A DNA stretch of 64,000 nucleotides from Nostoc calcicola FACHB-3891 (GTDB lineage: Bacteria > Cyanobacteriota > Cyanobacteriia > Cyanobacteriales > Nostocaceae): NCBI RefSeq assembly GCF_014697355.1, contig NZ_JACJRQ010000001.1:124001-188000 (forward strand), written 5' to 3'. Under the pieces are notes generated by a model. That model made no database searches. It was not told where the DNA came from and saw only the letters and a list, made by a program, of their open reading frames with translations. Made by a program: the position numbers and the translations under genes. This document shows, in pieces, positions 54,040 through 62,986 of this stretch (position 1 is the stretch's first letter; every line of letters begins with the position of its first letter).

Positions 54040-54945
54040 ATGGCAAGAAAAATATTAACTGGACTAAGTTCACAAACCTACGAACACCCTTTCGATCGCA
54101 AAGCCTTAGCATCTTTGCAAAAAATGCCTGGTGTATCCCTGCTACTCAAAAAAATTAACGAGTACGGTATCGATCGCCTACTCCGTTTGCAAAGCCTTGG
54201 CAGTAGTATCAGAATTACCCCTCGTAATTTTCCCCAATTACATCAGGCATTAGTAGAAACCTGTGAAATTGTTGATGTTAACCCACTTCCTGAACTATAT
54301 TTGTTTCGAGGCACAGGTCACATTCAAAGCTACATTGTTGGAGTAGAAAAACCACTCATTAGTATCAATTTAGATGCAATGGAGTGGCTCGACACAGATG
54401 AGTTAGTTTATGTTTTGGGACATGAAGTTGCTCGGATTAAGAGTCAGCATATGGTGTATCACCAAATGGCATTTGTGATGCCGACTTTAAAAAATTTGCT
54501 GAGCAGTACTACATTGGGGGTTGGCGGCTTGGTAGCTGGTGGCATGGAATTAGCTTTATATAATTGGCAGATGATGGCTAGATTCACCGCCGATCGCGCT
54601 GGTTTGTTGGCTTGTCAGGATATTGATGTCGCAACCACCGCACTGATAAAACTTGCAGGTTTACCAGATGAATACTTAACTACTGCTGTAATTGAAGATT
54701 TCTTAATTCAAGCGCGTGAGTTTGCATCCCAGAATCTTGATACCGCCGATCGGGTAACCAAAATATTAAGTTATACAGAATCTGGACTTTCTTGGGTAGT
54801 GATGCGGGCTGGCGAGTTATTAAAATGGGTTGATTCTGGAGATTATGATAATATCATTCAACAGAAAAATTTAAATACACCAGAAGAACAAGAAGAAAAT
54901 ACACCAGAAGAAAAAGAAGGCTGGAATTTTTTAACTTCTTGGTGA
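54040..54945 (+). CDS. M48-like peptidase homologue with lost zinc ligands
   Basis: 301 residues. The fold around LDTDELVYVLGHEVARIKSQ corresponds to the M48 active-site helix, but HExxH reads H128-E-V-A-R132, so the second His is Arg. The ExxxD third-ligand motif reads RFTADRAG, with Arg in place of Glu. Two hydrophobic segments flank (PTLKNLLSSTTLGVGGLVAG). It is most likely a catalytically inactive M48 relative with a structural or regulatory role. The C-terminal tail is acidic with a doubled TPEEQEEN/TPEEKEG repeat. ATG start. Confidence 0.75.
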   Translation: MARKILTGLSSQTYEHPFDRKALASLQKMPGVSLLLKKINEYGIDRLLRLQSLGSSIRITPRNFPQLHQALVETCEIVDVNPLPELYLFRGTGHIQSYIVGVEKPLISINLDAMEWLDTDELVYVLGHEVARIKSQHMVYHQMAFVMPTLKNLLSSTTLGVGGLVAGGMELALYNWQMMARFTADRAGLLACQDIDVATTALIKLAGLPDEYLTTAVIEDFLIQAREFASQNLDTADRVTKILSYTESGLSWVVMRAGELLKWVDSGDYDNIIQQKNLNTPEEQEENTPEEKEGWNFLTSW

Positions 54946-55492
54946 TTCAATTTTAGATTTTAGATTTTGGATTTTAGATTGGGAATTTCCAAATAAAAAA
55001 ATATCTAACTAGGACTTAAGTAAGTCGGTGCTAATATTTCCACCTAAGGCACTGAAGCCTGAAACCGCTATCCCCCCTAACCCCCCTTAAAAAAGCTACC
55101 GTGTATACACATCTGTGGTAAGGGCACGGCAGTGCCGTGCCCCTACGAGAAATCTATCTGTATCTGGGTTTTCGTGAAATCCTATTAGGCATTCACAGGA
55201 AATACCAAACATCGATAATTCAAAAACCACATCTTTCGTAGGGGCACAGCACTGCTGTGCCCTTTATTGAAGACTCATAATCACAATTTATTAGGTCTAG
55301 AAAGCTTTAAACCTTTACAGATAGCACTTGTGTATACACCGTAGCTTAAAAAAGGGGGGAATAACCTTTTTTAAGTCCTCCTTTTTAAGGAGGATCTAAA
55401 GTTTTGGATACCTCAGGCATCACTTTTCAAACACCCTCTAAGTCCTATGAGTATGTAGTCAATCTAAAATCCAAAATCTAAAATTGGCTCAT
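54946..55492. repeat. Intergenic mosaic of dispersed repeats
   Basis: Holds TTTTAGATTTTAGATTTTGG units at both ends in opposite orientation (54950-54975 and 55462-55490). It has a CCCCCCTTAAAAAAG element split by two GGGGCACAG-type palindromes, and the terms ACCGTGTATACACATCTG and GTGTATACACCGTAGCTTAA mirroring each other (55090-55110 and 55330-55350). This appears to be one repeat inserted into another. No gene. Confidence 0.65.
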
Positions 55493-56134
55493 CTAAAATT
55501 GACTCAGAGTAACGGCTAATTTATCAGCAATTCCTGCAATCCAGTTTTCATCTTGTTTGGTGTAACTGCGAGGAGCATTTGCTCCCAAAATCAGGACACC
55601 TCGATCGCCAATAGGTTGACAAATTACACCTTGAGTATTTTCGGGTAAATAATCAAATTCAATCCTACCTGGATATACTTTTAGCGCCACTAAATAAATC
55701 GGCTTTTGTTTTTCGAGTACCTGTTTTAAAATTGCTCCTGGTACAACCTCAGATTTCGTAGCCAAAATACCGCGACGTAACAAAACTTTACCTTGATAAA
55801 AAACTACTAGCGATCGCGTTACTGTATTAGTCAACAATAAATGAGACGCCCAAGCTAGTTCAGTTTTCACGGCTTCTGGTAAGTCTGGTGCTAATACAAA
55901 ACCCTCTTCTCCAATTAGTTCTACAGTATCAGGCGATCGGGGTTGTACCTGCTGCCAAATTAAGCCCGTCAAAATTAACACCGCACTCAAAATCACACCC
56001 AGCACATCACCACGCGCTTGAGATTCCGTTAGTTGCGGTGTCAACAAGCGGTTAATTAGCAAAAGTACAGCGCCTAGTCCACCTACAACAATGGGTAGAC
56101 GCCGCAAAACTCGATTTGGATCGGGTTTAGTCAT
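55493..56134 (-). CDS. Cofactor assembly of complex C subunit B (CCB2/CCB4 family)
   Basis: 213 residues. Two N-terminal transmembrane segments (LPIVVGGLGAVLLLINRLL and VLGVILSAVLILTGLIWQQV) are followed by a soluble GAF-like domain (about 75-213) containing GEEGFVLAPDLPEAVKTELA and GVLILGANAPRSYTKQDENW. This fits the CCB2/CCB4 family, which in chloroplasts helps attach haem ci to cytochrome b6 of the b6f complex. It is on the same strand as rpaB and downstream of it, separated by a composite repeat. Confidence 0.8.
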   Translation of the reverse strand: MTKPDPNRVLRRLPIVVGGLGAVLLLINRLLTPQLTESQARGDVLGVILSAVLILTGLIWQQVQPRSPDTVELIGEEGFVLAPDLPEAVKTELAWASHLLLTNTVTRSLVVFYQGKVLLRRGILATKSEVVPGAILKQVLEKQKPIYLVALKVYPGRIEFDYLPENTQGVICQPIGDRGVLILGANAPRSYTKQDENWIAGIADKLAVTLSQF

Positions 56135-56292
56135 TTGTCATTTGTCATTAGTCATTGGGCATGGGAAGAAGCAGGGGGGCAGGGGGCGGGGGGCAGAGGG
56201 GAAGATTTTCTCCCCTGCTCCCTGCTCCCTGCCTCCCCATCTCCCCATCTCCCCATCTCCCCACGTCCCCGCGTCCCCGCGTCCCCCTCATC
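56135..56292. repeat. Composite STRR block between rpaB and the CCB gene
   Basis: Third copy of the composite seen at 16853 and 29990: CATTTGTCATTTG, GGAAGAAGCAGGGGGGCAGG, GAGGGGAAGATTTTCTCCCC, then tandem CCCCATCTCCCCATCTCCCC and CCCCGCGTCCCCGCGTCCCC units. Confidence 0.8.
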
Positions 56293-57021
56293 TCACTCCT
56301 CCCCTGGTTCAATAATTCGCTGGAAAAGATAACCAGTACCTCTGGCTGTTAATATTAATTCTGGATTGCTGGGATCGTCTTCTAATTTTGCCCGCAAACG
56401 GGATATATGCACATCTACTACACGGGTATCTACATGGCGTTCTGGTGTGTAACCCCAAACTTCCTGCAAAATTTCGGAACGGGAAAAGGCTTCTCCTGAG
56501 CGACTGACTAACAACTCTAGTAAACTAAATTCCATACCCGTCAATCGAATTCGCTCGTCGCCTTTATAAACTTGTCGCTTATTTGTATCGATTTTAATGT
56601 TAGCGACATGAATCACCCCAGAACTAGGAATGCCTGTAGCACTAGTTTTGTCTACTCGGCGCAGCACTGAGCGAATCCGGGCTTCTAACTCTTTGGGGGA
56701 AAATGGCTTAACTACGTAGTCGTCAGCACCTAATTCTAGTCCGGTAATGCGATCGGCTACATCCCCCAAGGCTGTTAGCATAATAATTGGGACATCTGAT
56801 TCCTTGCGTAATTCTTGACAAACACCGTAGCCATCTAGCTTTGGCATCATCACATCTAAAACTACCAAGTCAGGATCGGCTTTGCGAAAAGTATCCAAAG
56901 CTTCTTCGCCATCGCCAGCCGTCACTACATCGTAGCCAATCATCGAAAGGCGCGTTTCCAAAATTCGGCGAATGCTGGCTTCATCGTCCACTACCAAGAT
57001 TTTTTCTTTATGACTTTCCAA
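56293..57021 (-). CDS. rpaB: OmpR-type response regulator RpaB
   Basis: 242 residues. The receiver domain (about 1-125) has KILVVDDEASIRRILETRLS, phosphoacceptor Asp in DLVVLDVMMPKLDGYG and Lys in YVVKPFSPKELEAR. The winged-helix DNA-binding domain is about 140-236 (RLTGMEFSLLELLVSRSGEA, HVDTRVVDVHISRLRAKLED). The near-identity to RpaB/Ycf27, as I recall it, suggests the essential high-light response regulator. The start is TTG with GAAGGAG about 11 bases upstream. It diverges from radA. Confidence 0.9.
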   Translation of the reverse strand: MESHKEKILVVDDEASIRRILETRLSMIGYDVVTAGDGEEALDTFRKADPDLVVLDVMMPKLDGYGVCQELRKESDVPIIMLTALGDVADRITGLELGADDYVVKPFSPKELEARIRSVLRRVDKTSATGIPSSGVIHVANIKIDTNKRQVYKGDERIRLTGMEFSLLELLVSRSGEAFSRSEILQEVWGYTPERHVDTRVVDVHISRLRAKLEDDPSNPELILTARGTGYLFQRIIEPGEE

Positions 57022-57191
57022 GTTAATCGAGGCTCCTTCACTAAAAATTTACATGATTAATTTTTAATACCATAATATTAAGATATCATTCCATGAATTG
57101 ATTTGGAAAAAGCTCTAACTACTACTATTATTGGATTTTAGTTTTCTCCAAGAATTAAGCAAATATTAAGATTATTTAATAAGATTTACGA

Positions 57192-58718
57192 ATGGCAAAG
57201 CCAAAAACTTTTTACGTTTGTAACGATTGTGGGGCGGAATCCCCTCAATGGTTTGGTAAGTGTCCAGCCTGTGGTACTTACAATTCTTTAGAAGAGCAAA
57301 TCAGTATTCAATCTTCTGTAGATGTACCTAGTCGGGGAGGAGTGAGTAGTTGGCAATCAGCTCCAACGAATGGCAAATCTCACTCTAAACCAGCTAAAGC
57401 ACGAGCCTCCTTAACATTTGACCAAATTACCGATCGCCAAATTGCCCGCTGGGAGTCTGGTTATGAAGAATTGGATCGGGTGCTTGGTGGTGGAGTTGTT
57501 CCAGGTTCTATGGTGCTAATTGGTGGCGATCCAGGTATCGGGAAATCGACTTTATTACTGCAAGTATCAAATCAACTAGCGCAGAAATATCGCATCCTTT
57601 ACGTAACTGGTGAAGAATCGGGACAGCAGGTAAAATTACGAGCTTCTCGTTTGGGAGTATCCAAACCCGTAAATGTCGTTAGTGAAGAGAATGTTACGGT
57701 AGTAGTAGATAATACACTTCCCATCGACCCTGACAGTATAGGTGCAGATTTATATGTACTGCCTGAAACAGATTTAGAAGAAATTTTACGGGAAATAGAC
57801 TCTCTAAAACCGAATGTAGCTGTAATTGATAGTATTCAAACAGTGTTTTTTCCCGCTTTGACTTCTGCGCCTGGTTCGGTGGCTCAGGTACGTGAATGTA
57901 CTGCGGCTTTGATGAAGGTGGCAAAACATGAAGATATTACCATGTTGATTGTCGGACACGTCACCAAAGAAGGAGCGATCGCCGGGCCGAAAGTCTTAGA
58001 ACATTTAGTAGATACAGTGTTGTATTTTGAAGGCGATCGCTTTGCCTCCCATCGGTTATTACGGACAGTGAAAAACCGCTTCGGCGCAACACATGAAATC
58101 GGCATATTTGAAATGGTGGCACACGGATTGCGGGAAGTTCCTAACCCCTCAGAGTTATTTTTAGGAAATCGTGACGATCCAGCGCCAGGTACGGCAATTG
58201 TAGTGGCTTGCGAAGGTACTCGCCCGATTGTTGTAGAATTACAAGCCCTTGTCAGTCCCACCAGCTACCCCTCCCCTCGGCGTGCAGGTACTGGCGTAGA
58301 CTACAACCGCCTCGTGCAAATTCTCGCCGTCTTAGAAAAACGCGTGGGGATTCCCATGTCGAAATTAGATTCTTATGTTGCTTCTGCTGGGGGATTGAGT
58401 GTAGTAGAACCAGCAGTAGATTTAGGAGTAGCGATCGCCATCGTTGCGAGTTTCCGCGATCGCATTGTCGATCCCGGTACAGTTTTGATTGGGGAAGTTG
58501 GCTTAGGTGGACAAGTGCGATCGGTTTCCCAAATGGAACTGCGGTTGAAAGAAGCAGCCAAATTGGGATTTAAAAGAGCGATCGTCCCCAAAGGCACAAA
58601 ATTTCCCGATCTGAATATTGAGATTTTACCAGTCTCTAAAGTCATAGATGCAATTATCGCCGCCATCCCCCATCAAGAACTGACAGCCGACGATTTAGAA
58701 CCTGATGAAGACGAGTAA
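57192..58718 (+). CDS. radA: DNA repair protein RadA
   Basis: 508 residues. Order: N-terminal C4 zinc finger (FYVCNDCGAESPQWFGKCPACG, about 8-29), RecA-like ATPase with Walker A IGGDPGIGKSTLLLQ (about 113-128), the RadA KNRFG motif (VKNRFGATHEIGIF, near 297) and a C-terminal Lon-protease-like domain (about 360-500). RadA drives branch migration in homologous recombination. All key motifs are present. The C-terminus ends acidic (DDLEPDEDE). Confidence 0.96.
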   Translation: MAKPKTFYVCNDCGAESPQWFGKCPACGTYNSLEEQISIQSSVDVPSRGGVSSWQSAPTNGKSHSKPAKARASLTFDQITDRQIARWESGYEELDRVLGGGVVPGSMVLIGGDPGIGKSTLLLQVSNQLAQKYRILYVTGEESGQQVKLRASRLGVSKPVNVVSEENVTVVVDNTLPIDPDSIGADLYVLPETDLEEILREIDSLKPNVAVIDSIQTVFFPALTSAPGSVAQVRECTAALMKVAKHEDITMLIVGHVTKEGAIAGPKVLEHLVDTVLYFEGDRFASHRLLRTVKNRFGATHEIGIFEMVAHGLREVPNPSELFLGNRDDPAPGTAIVVACEGTRPIVVELQALVSPTSYPSPRRAGTGVDYNRLVQILAVLEKRVGIPMSKLDSYVASAGGLSVVEPAVDLGVAIAIVASFRDRIVDPGTVLIGEVGLGGQVRSVSQMELRLKEAAKLGFKRAIVPKGTKFPDLNIEILPVSKVIDAIIAAIPHQELTADDLEPDEDE

Positions 58719-58735
58719 GGATAACGGGGGAGATG

Positions 58736-58850
58736 AAGTGGCAGGCGGCAGGGGGCAGGGGGCAGGGAGCAGAGGTGAGAATTCCAAACTCCAAACTCCA
58801 AACTCCAAACTCCAAACTCCAAACTCCAAACTCCTAACTCAACAGTCCCC
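58736..58850. repeat. STRR block with AACTCCAAA tandem units
   Basis: GGCAGGGGGCAGGGGGCAGG units followed by eight or so tandem 9-base CCAAACTCCAAACTCCAAAC units, between radA and the Uma2 gene. Confidence 0.8.
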
Positions 58851-58873
58851 TTTACACCAAAGGAAAACCCGCC

Positions 58874-59602
58874 ATGACAACCCTCACCCAAGACTACCAA
58901 ATCACTTGGGAAAAACTACCCGATGATTACAAACTCCCAGACGATCCAGTGGACAACATCAACCAACCAGCCTTAGCCGCTGCACTCACAGAAAGCCTAC
59001 AATTAGCCGGAAAAATTTCAGCTAATTCTCTGACAACAACTAATTACGGCATTTGTGCGACTCTAAATAATAAAATAGTCATTAAAGCCCCTGATTGGGC
59101 TTTTATTGCCAAAATTAATGTTAACAGAGAAGAAGTAATACGCAGTTACACACCTCAATTACAGGGTGATATTCCTCTAATTGTGATGGAATTTGTTTCT
59201 GATACACAAGAGACAGAATATTCGATCAAAGCCACATATCCTCCAGGAAAATGGTTTTTCTACGAGCGCATTTTAAAAGTACCAAACTACATCATTTTTG
59301 AGCCAGAAAGCGGTAGTTTCGAGATGTACCGCTTACAAAACACAGAACATTACATTTTGCAAGAGCCTGATGAAAATCAACGCTACTGGATAGCAGAAAT
59401 GAATCTTTACCTTGGAGTGTCGCAAGGTACTCGTGAAAACCGCACAGGAAAGTGGTTAAGGTGGTGGGATGAACAAGGAAACTTACTACTTTGGGGTACA
59501 GAATTAGCCGAACAAGAACGCCAACGCACCGAACAAGAACGCCAACGCGCTGAACGACTAGCAGCACAACTGCGGGCTGCGGGAATTGAACCTGAAAATT
59601 AG
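58874..59602 (+). CDS. Uma2-family (DUF820) putative endonuclease
   Basis: 242 residues. The PD-(D/E)XK-like core of Uma2 is visible: the Asp of APDWAFIAKINV (about 76), Glu of LIVMEFVSDT (about 112) and the later Tyr-rich KWFFYERILKVPNYIIFEPES. The N-terminal MTTLTQDYQITWEKLPDDYK and the C-terminal charged coiled coil (AEQERQRTEQERQRAERLAA) are typical of the many cyanobacterial copies. These proteins are expanded in cyanobacteria; function is unproven. ATG start. Confidence 0.82.
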   Translation: MTTLTQDYQITWEKLPDDYKLPDDPVDNINQPALAAALTESLQLAGKISANSLTTTNYGICATLNNKIVIKAPDWAFIAKINVNREEVIRSYTPQLQGDIPLIVMEFVSDTQETEYSIKATYPPGKWFFYERILKVPNYIIFEPESGSFEMYRLQNTEHYILQEPDENQRYWIAEMNLYLGVSQGTRENRTGKWLRWWDEQGNLLLWGTELAEQERQRTEQERQRAERLAAQLRAAGIEPEN

Positions 59603-59875
59603 ACTTCTTGTAAATAATTTAGGATTGCTAGGTTTAGTTAAAAATTTGCTAAATCTAGCATTTTTTTTAGAGGAATGAAAATTTAAATAACTCGAATTAA
59701 GTCTAATTTATTGCCGTTAAAAATTGGGAATTATTGATAGAAATTTTTGATTTTGTAGTTGACAAGTATAAAATTATACATTAATATCAAAGCATGATAA
59801 AGGCGATCGCCCAATCCCGCAAAAGATGAATGCGATCGCCCTTATCGGTCCCCTTATCAGGAGATAAATACAATC

Positions 59876-60151
59876 ATGGCACAACAAGAAGATTCCGCCC
59901 AGTCAAAGTTAGAACAGTTCTTAGGTGAATATTTAGATACACCAAGCGTCAAACAATCGCTTCAACAGCCACTTCCCAAGAGAAAACCAATTAAGCATAT
60001 ACTGATTGGTTCTCTTGAAGTTGTTACTAGTACAATCCACCACTTGCAGATAATTGGCTACGCCAGCGTAGGAGATTGGAGTCCACTACTACCAACCGGC
60101 AACCCAGATGAGGTAATGAGTATTTTAATCCGGCAAATTCTAATTCAATAA
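59876..60151 (+). CDS. Hypothetical protein
   Basis: 91 residues, MAQQEDSAQSKLEQFLGEYL, then SVKQSLQQPLPKRKP and a more ordered C-terminal half (HILIGSLEVVTSTIHHLQII). No domain recognised. AGGAG lies about 11 bases before the ATG, and the composition looks coding. The preceding spacer (59603-59875) is AT-rich with two HIP1-like sites and no gene. Confidence 0.55.
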   Translation: MAQQEDSAQSKLEQFLGEYLDTPSVKQSLQQPLPKRKPIKHILIGSLEVVTSTIHHLQIIGYASVGDWSPLLPTGNPDEVMSILIRQILIQ

Positions 60152-60159
60152 ACCAAATG

Positions 60160-60248
60160 TAGAGACGTTGCAATGCAACGTCTCTACTGTTTCCCAGATA
60201 GAAAGCGTATTTTAGTCCTGAATTCTGAATTCTGAATTCTGAATTCTA
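60160..60248. repeat. GTAGAGACG palindrome and GAATTCTGA STRR
   Basis: Palindrome GTAGAGACGTTGCA / TGCAACGTCTCTAC at 60160-60187, then CTGAATTCTGAATTCTGAATTC units at 60218-60245. Confidence 0.8.
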
Positions 60249-60253
60249 CTCTA

Positions 60254-60571
60254 TTAATTTTTGTCTACTCCCATATCCCTGTTTTCTGGTTCGTTGGATT
60301 CTTGTGCTTCATTAGCAATCATTCCATTAATGTAAGTAACAATTATTACTAATTCTCCAATGGCTTCCAACTCAGCCTCTTCTTCTGGTGTCTGAGAATT
60401 AGCTGTTTTTTTATCTACAATTTCTTGCATTCGATCTGACAATTCATCTGTAATTTTAAACAGATTAATATTACTGACTTTTTGAAGTTGAATACCTTTC
60501 TCTAGCCAGGATGAGGGTTTAACCGCCATAAATTTATTACAATTGGATATATCGCTTATTGTAGACTCCAT
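60254..60571 (-). CDS. Hypothetical protein
   Basis: 105 residues, acidic and helical, with AVKPSSWLEKGIQLQKVSNI and TPEEEAELEAIGELVIIVTY. The alternative start Met15 would remove a poorly ordered N-terminus. It diverges from the hicB gene with 38 bases between starts. I do not recognise it; size and location in a toxin-antitoxin-rich cluster are suggestive only. Confidence 0.55.
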   Translation of the reverse strand: MESTISDISNCNKFMAVKPSSWLEKGIQLQKVSNINLFKITDELSDRMQEIVDKKTANSQTPEEEAELEAIGELVIIVTYINGMIANEAQESNEPENRDMGVDKN

Positions 60572-60609
60572 CGATATTGCTTAAGTTTACCTTGCTAAAC
60601 ACACTAGTA

Positions 60610-60834
60610 ATGAGACAAATCAAAATTATTGTAGAAAAACATTCTGACGGTTATGTTGCTTATCCTATTGGTATAAAAGGAGCCATAGTTGGTCAAGGTG
60701 ACAGTTATGAGGAAGCTTTAGCCGATGTCAAGTCAGCTATTCGCTGCTATATCGAGATATTTGGCAAAGAAATGCTTGAAGATGAATCACCAGTAATCGA
60801 AGCTTTTTTGACAGAAGCAGAGGTGGCTATTTAA
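60610..60834 (+). CDS. hicB: HicB-family antitoxin
   Basis: 74 residues with the HicB-like fold: IKIIVEKHSDGYVAYPIGIK, GDSYEEALADVKSAIRCYIE, the partial RNase H-like pattern of HicB antitoxins. The C-terminal segment lacks an obvious DNA-binding domain. Its stop codon overlaps the ATG of the HicA frame (TAATG), the normal coupling. I use ATG 60610; the frame opens 11 codons earlier with TTG. Confidence 0.82.
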   Translation: MRQIKIIVEKHSDGYVAYPIGIKGAIVGQGDSYEEALADVKSAIRCYIEIFGKEMLEDESPVIEAFLTEAEVAI

Positions 60835-61073
60835 TGCCCAAGTTTCCTGTAAATGCTCCAAAGAAGAGAGTTATCAAAGCATTTGAGTTATTGGGGTTTC
60901 GCATTGTTCGGGAACGCGAACATATTGTTATGGTGCGAGAAAATGAAGATGGCTCGCAGACACCACTGGTAATGCCTAATCAATCCTAAATTAAATCAGG
61001 TACATTAAGAGCAATTTGCACTCAAGTAAGTATCTCGCGGGACGAATTCTTAACAGCCTATGAACAAAGTTGA
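60834..61073 (+). pseudogene. hicA: HicA-family toxin interrupted by an in-frame stop
   Basis: The frame starts with ATG overlapping the hicB stop: MPKFPVNAPKKRVIKAFELL, then GFRIVREREHIVMVRENEDG and MPNQS, where TAA (60987-60989) ends it after 51 residues. In the same frame the reading continues IKSGTLRAICTQVSISRDEF to TGA at 61071-61073, the expected second half of HicA. The full protein would be 79 residues. The site corresponds to the K of the usual NxPKIKxGTLR segment, so one AAA-to-TAA change would explain it. Toxin is probably dead, antitoxin intact. Confidence 0.88.
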
Positions 61074-61143
61074 GTAAAAATGCCAAAAACTGATATTTAT
61101 GATGTGCCAAAATAAAATATCAGTGAAACTACGGTTTTGACCA

Positions 61144-62943
61144 ATGGCGTGGAATCCAGGGCAGCAGTTGTTTGGCGATCGCTACATCATCGAGAGAAAA
61201 TTAGGCGAAGGTGGCATAGGCATAACCTATCTGGCAAAAAATCAACGCGGTGAGTTGCGTGTAATCAAAACCCTTAGAGAACAAATCCTGAATCATCCTG
61301 ATTGGATACCACATCAAGATAAATTACGGCACGACTTCCGGGATGAAGCTTTGCGACTGGCTTTGTGTCGCCATCCTCATATTATGCAGGTAGAAAATGC
61401 CTTTGATGAAGGTAATTTTCCCTGCATGGTGATGGAGTATATCGAAGGCGAAGATTTAGGGAAGCTGATAACCGAAAAAGGGGCATTACCAGAAGCAGAA
61501 GCACTACTATATATTAGGCAAATTGGCGAAGCTTTGACACTGGTTCACGAAAAAGGCTTACTACATCGGGATTTAAAGCCGGGTAACATTATGATGCGTG
61601 CGGGTAAACCAGAGGCCGTGCTAATTGACTTTGGTATTGCCAGACAATTTATTCCCGGTGGAGTTCAACAACACACACAAAATCTTACTCCTGGTTATGC
61701 ACCACCAGAACAGTATTTACCTGATGCCGAACGGGGAGAATATATTGATGTTTACGCCTTAGCTGCTACGTTATATTCTTTGCTGACTGGAGAGTTGCCT
61801 ATGGCAGTGCCAGTAAGACTGCAAAATTTTACCATGCGATCGCCTAAAGAATTGAATAGCAGTGTTAGCGATCAGGTGAATGAGGCAATTATGAAGGGGA
61901 TGGCGTTAAATTACAAATTTCGTCCCCAGTCGGTGCAAGAGTGGTTGGATTTGTTGGGTGAGGAGATAGTAGCACCAACACAACCTGTACCAACACAGTC
62001 AGTAAAATTTTCTACTCACATACCCCCATCTTGGCAATGCGCCCATATCATCCCAGGTGGTTACTCCAATAATTGGGTTAATTCCCTAGCCTTCAGTAAT
62101 GATGGTCAAATACTGGCTAGTGGTGGTGGTAATGGCGTTATCAAACTGTGGTCAGTGGCAACAGGGAGAGAAATTCGCACTCTCAGTGATCATTCCAACT
62201 GGGTTAATTCCTTAGACTTCAGTAGTGACGGGCAAATACTGGCTAGTTGTAGTAGAGACAGGACTATCAAACTGTGGTCAGTGACAACAGGGAGAGAAAT
62301 TCACACTTTCACTAGTCATTCCGATGAGGTTACTTTTGTAGCCTTCAGCAGTGATGGGCGAATTCTGGCTAGTGTTAGTGGGAACAAAAATATCGAACTG
62401 TGGGAAGTCAAACTGTGGGAAGTTGCAACAGGTAGTGAAATTCGTACCCTAGCTAGAGGTTCTGACCCTGTTTATTCCATTGCCTTTAGTAGTGATGGGC
62501 AAATGCTAGCTATTGGAGGAAAGAGCGTTATCAAACTGTGGTCACTTGCAACAGGTAGTGAAATTTACAGGCTGGCTGATGAGCCTTACGGAGACTTTAA
62601 ATCTGTCGTTTTCATTCATAATGGGGCAGGTCTGGCTAGTGCTGGAGACATGACTATCAAACTGTGGGAAGTCACAACAGGCAGAGAAATTCGCACTCTC
62701 TTTGTTCCTTTTTTGGAGTGGGTTACTTGCATAGCCTTCAGTAGTGATGGGCAAATACTGGCTAGGGGTAGTAGAGACAAAACCATCAAACTGTGGGAAG
62801 TCGCAACAGGGACAGAAATTTGCACCTTCAATCTTTTCGACTCAGTTTTTTCCGTTGCCTTTAGCTCCGATGGAGGTTGGCTGGCTGCTGGTGATGGTAG
62901 CGGAAATATCAAAATTTGGCGATCGCAGCTAGTTGTAGAATAA
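61144..62943 (+). CDS. Serine/threonine kinase with seven WD40 repeats
   Basis: 599 residues. Kinase domain (about 1-275): glycine loop LGEGGIGITYLAKNQ, ATP Lys in RVIKTL, catalytic loop LHRDLKPGNIMMR, DFGIARQF and APPEQYLPD. It is followed by a linker and a C-terminal seven-bladed WD40 propeller (about 305-599), each blade ending in IKLW-type DxxxW motifs (VNSLAFSNDGQILASGGGNG). Seven full blades allow a closed ring. In blade 3 the segment LWEVKLWEV is a local duplication. Such kinases are multi-copy in Nostoc; targets are unknown. Confidence 0.88.
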   Translation: MAWNPGQQLFGDRYIIERKLGEGGIGITYLAKNQRGELRVIKTLREQILNHPDWIPHQDKLRHDFRDEALRLALCRHPHIMQVENAFDEGNFPCMVMEYIEGEDLGKLITEKGALPEAEALLYIRQIGEALTLVHEKGLLHRDLKPGNIMMRAGKPEAVLIDFGIARQFIPGGVQQHTQNLTPGYAPPEQYLPDAERGEYIDVYALAATLYSLLTGELPMAVPVRLQNFTMRSPKELNSSVSDQVNEAIMKGMALNYKFRPQSVQEWLDLLGEEIVAPTQPVPTQSVKFSTHIPPSWQCAHIIPGGYSNNWVNSLAFSNDGQILASGGGNGVIKLWSVATGREIRTLSDHSNWVNSLDFSSDGQILASCSRDRTIKLWSVTTGREIHTFTSHSDEVTFVAFSSDGRILASVSGNKNIELWEVKLWEVATGSEIRTLARGSDPVYSIAFSSDGQMLAIGGKSVIKLWSLATGSEIYRLADEPYGDFKSVVFIHNGAGLASAGDMTIKLWEVTTGREIRTLFVPFLEWVTCIAFSSDGQILARGSRDKTIKLWEVATGTEICTFNLFDSVFSVAFSSDGGWLAAGDGSGNIKIWRSQLVVE

Positions 62944-62986
62944 CAGCGTCACAATAATATTAGAACTAGCACGCGATCAAAACAAC

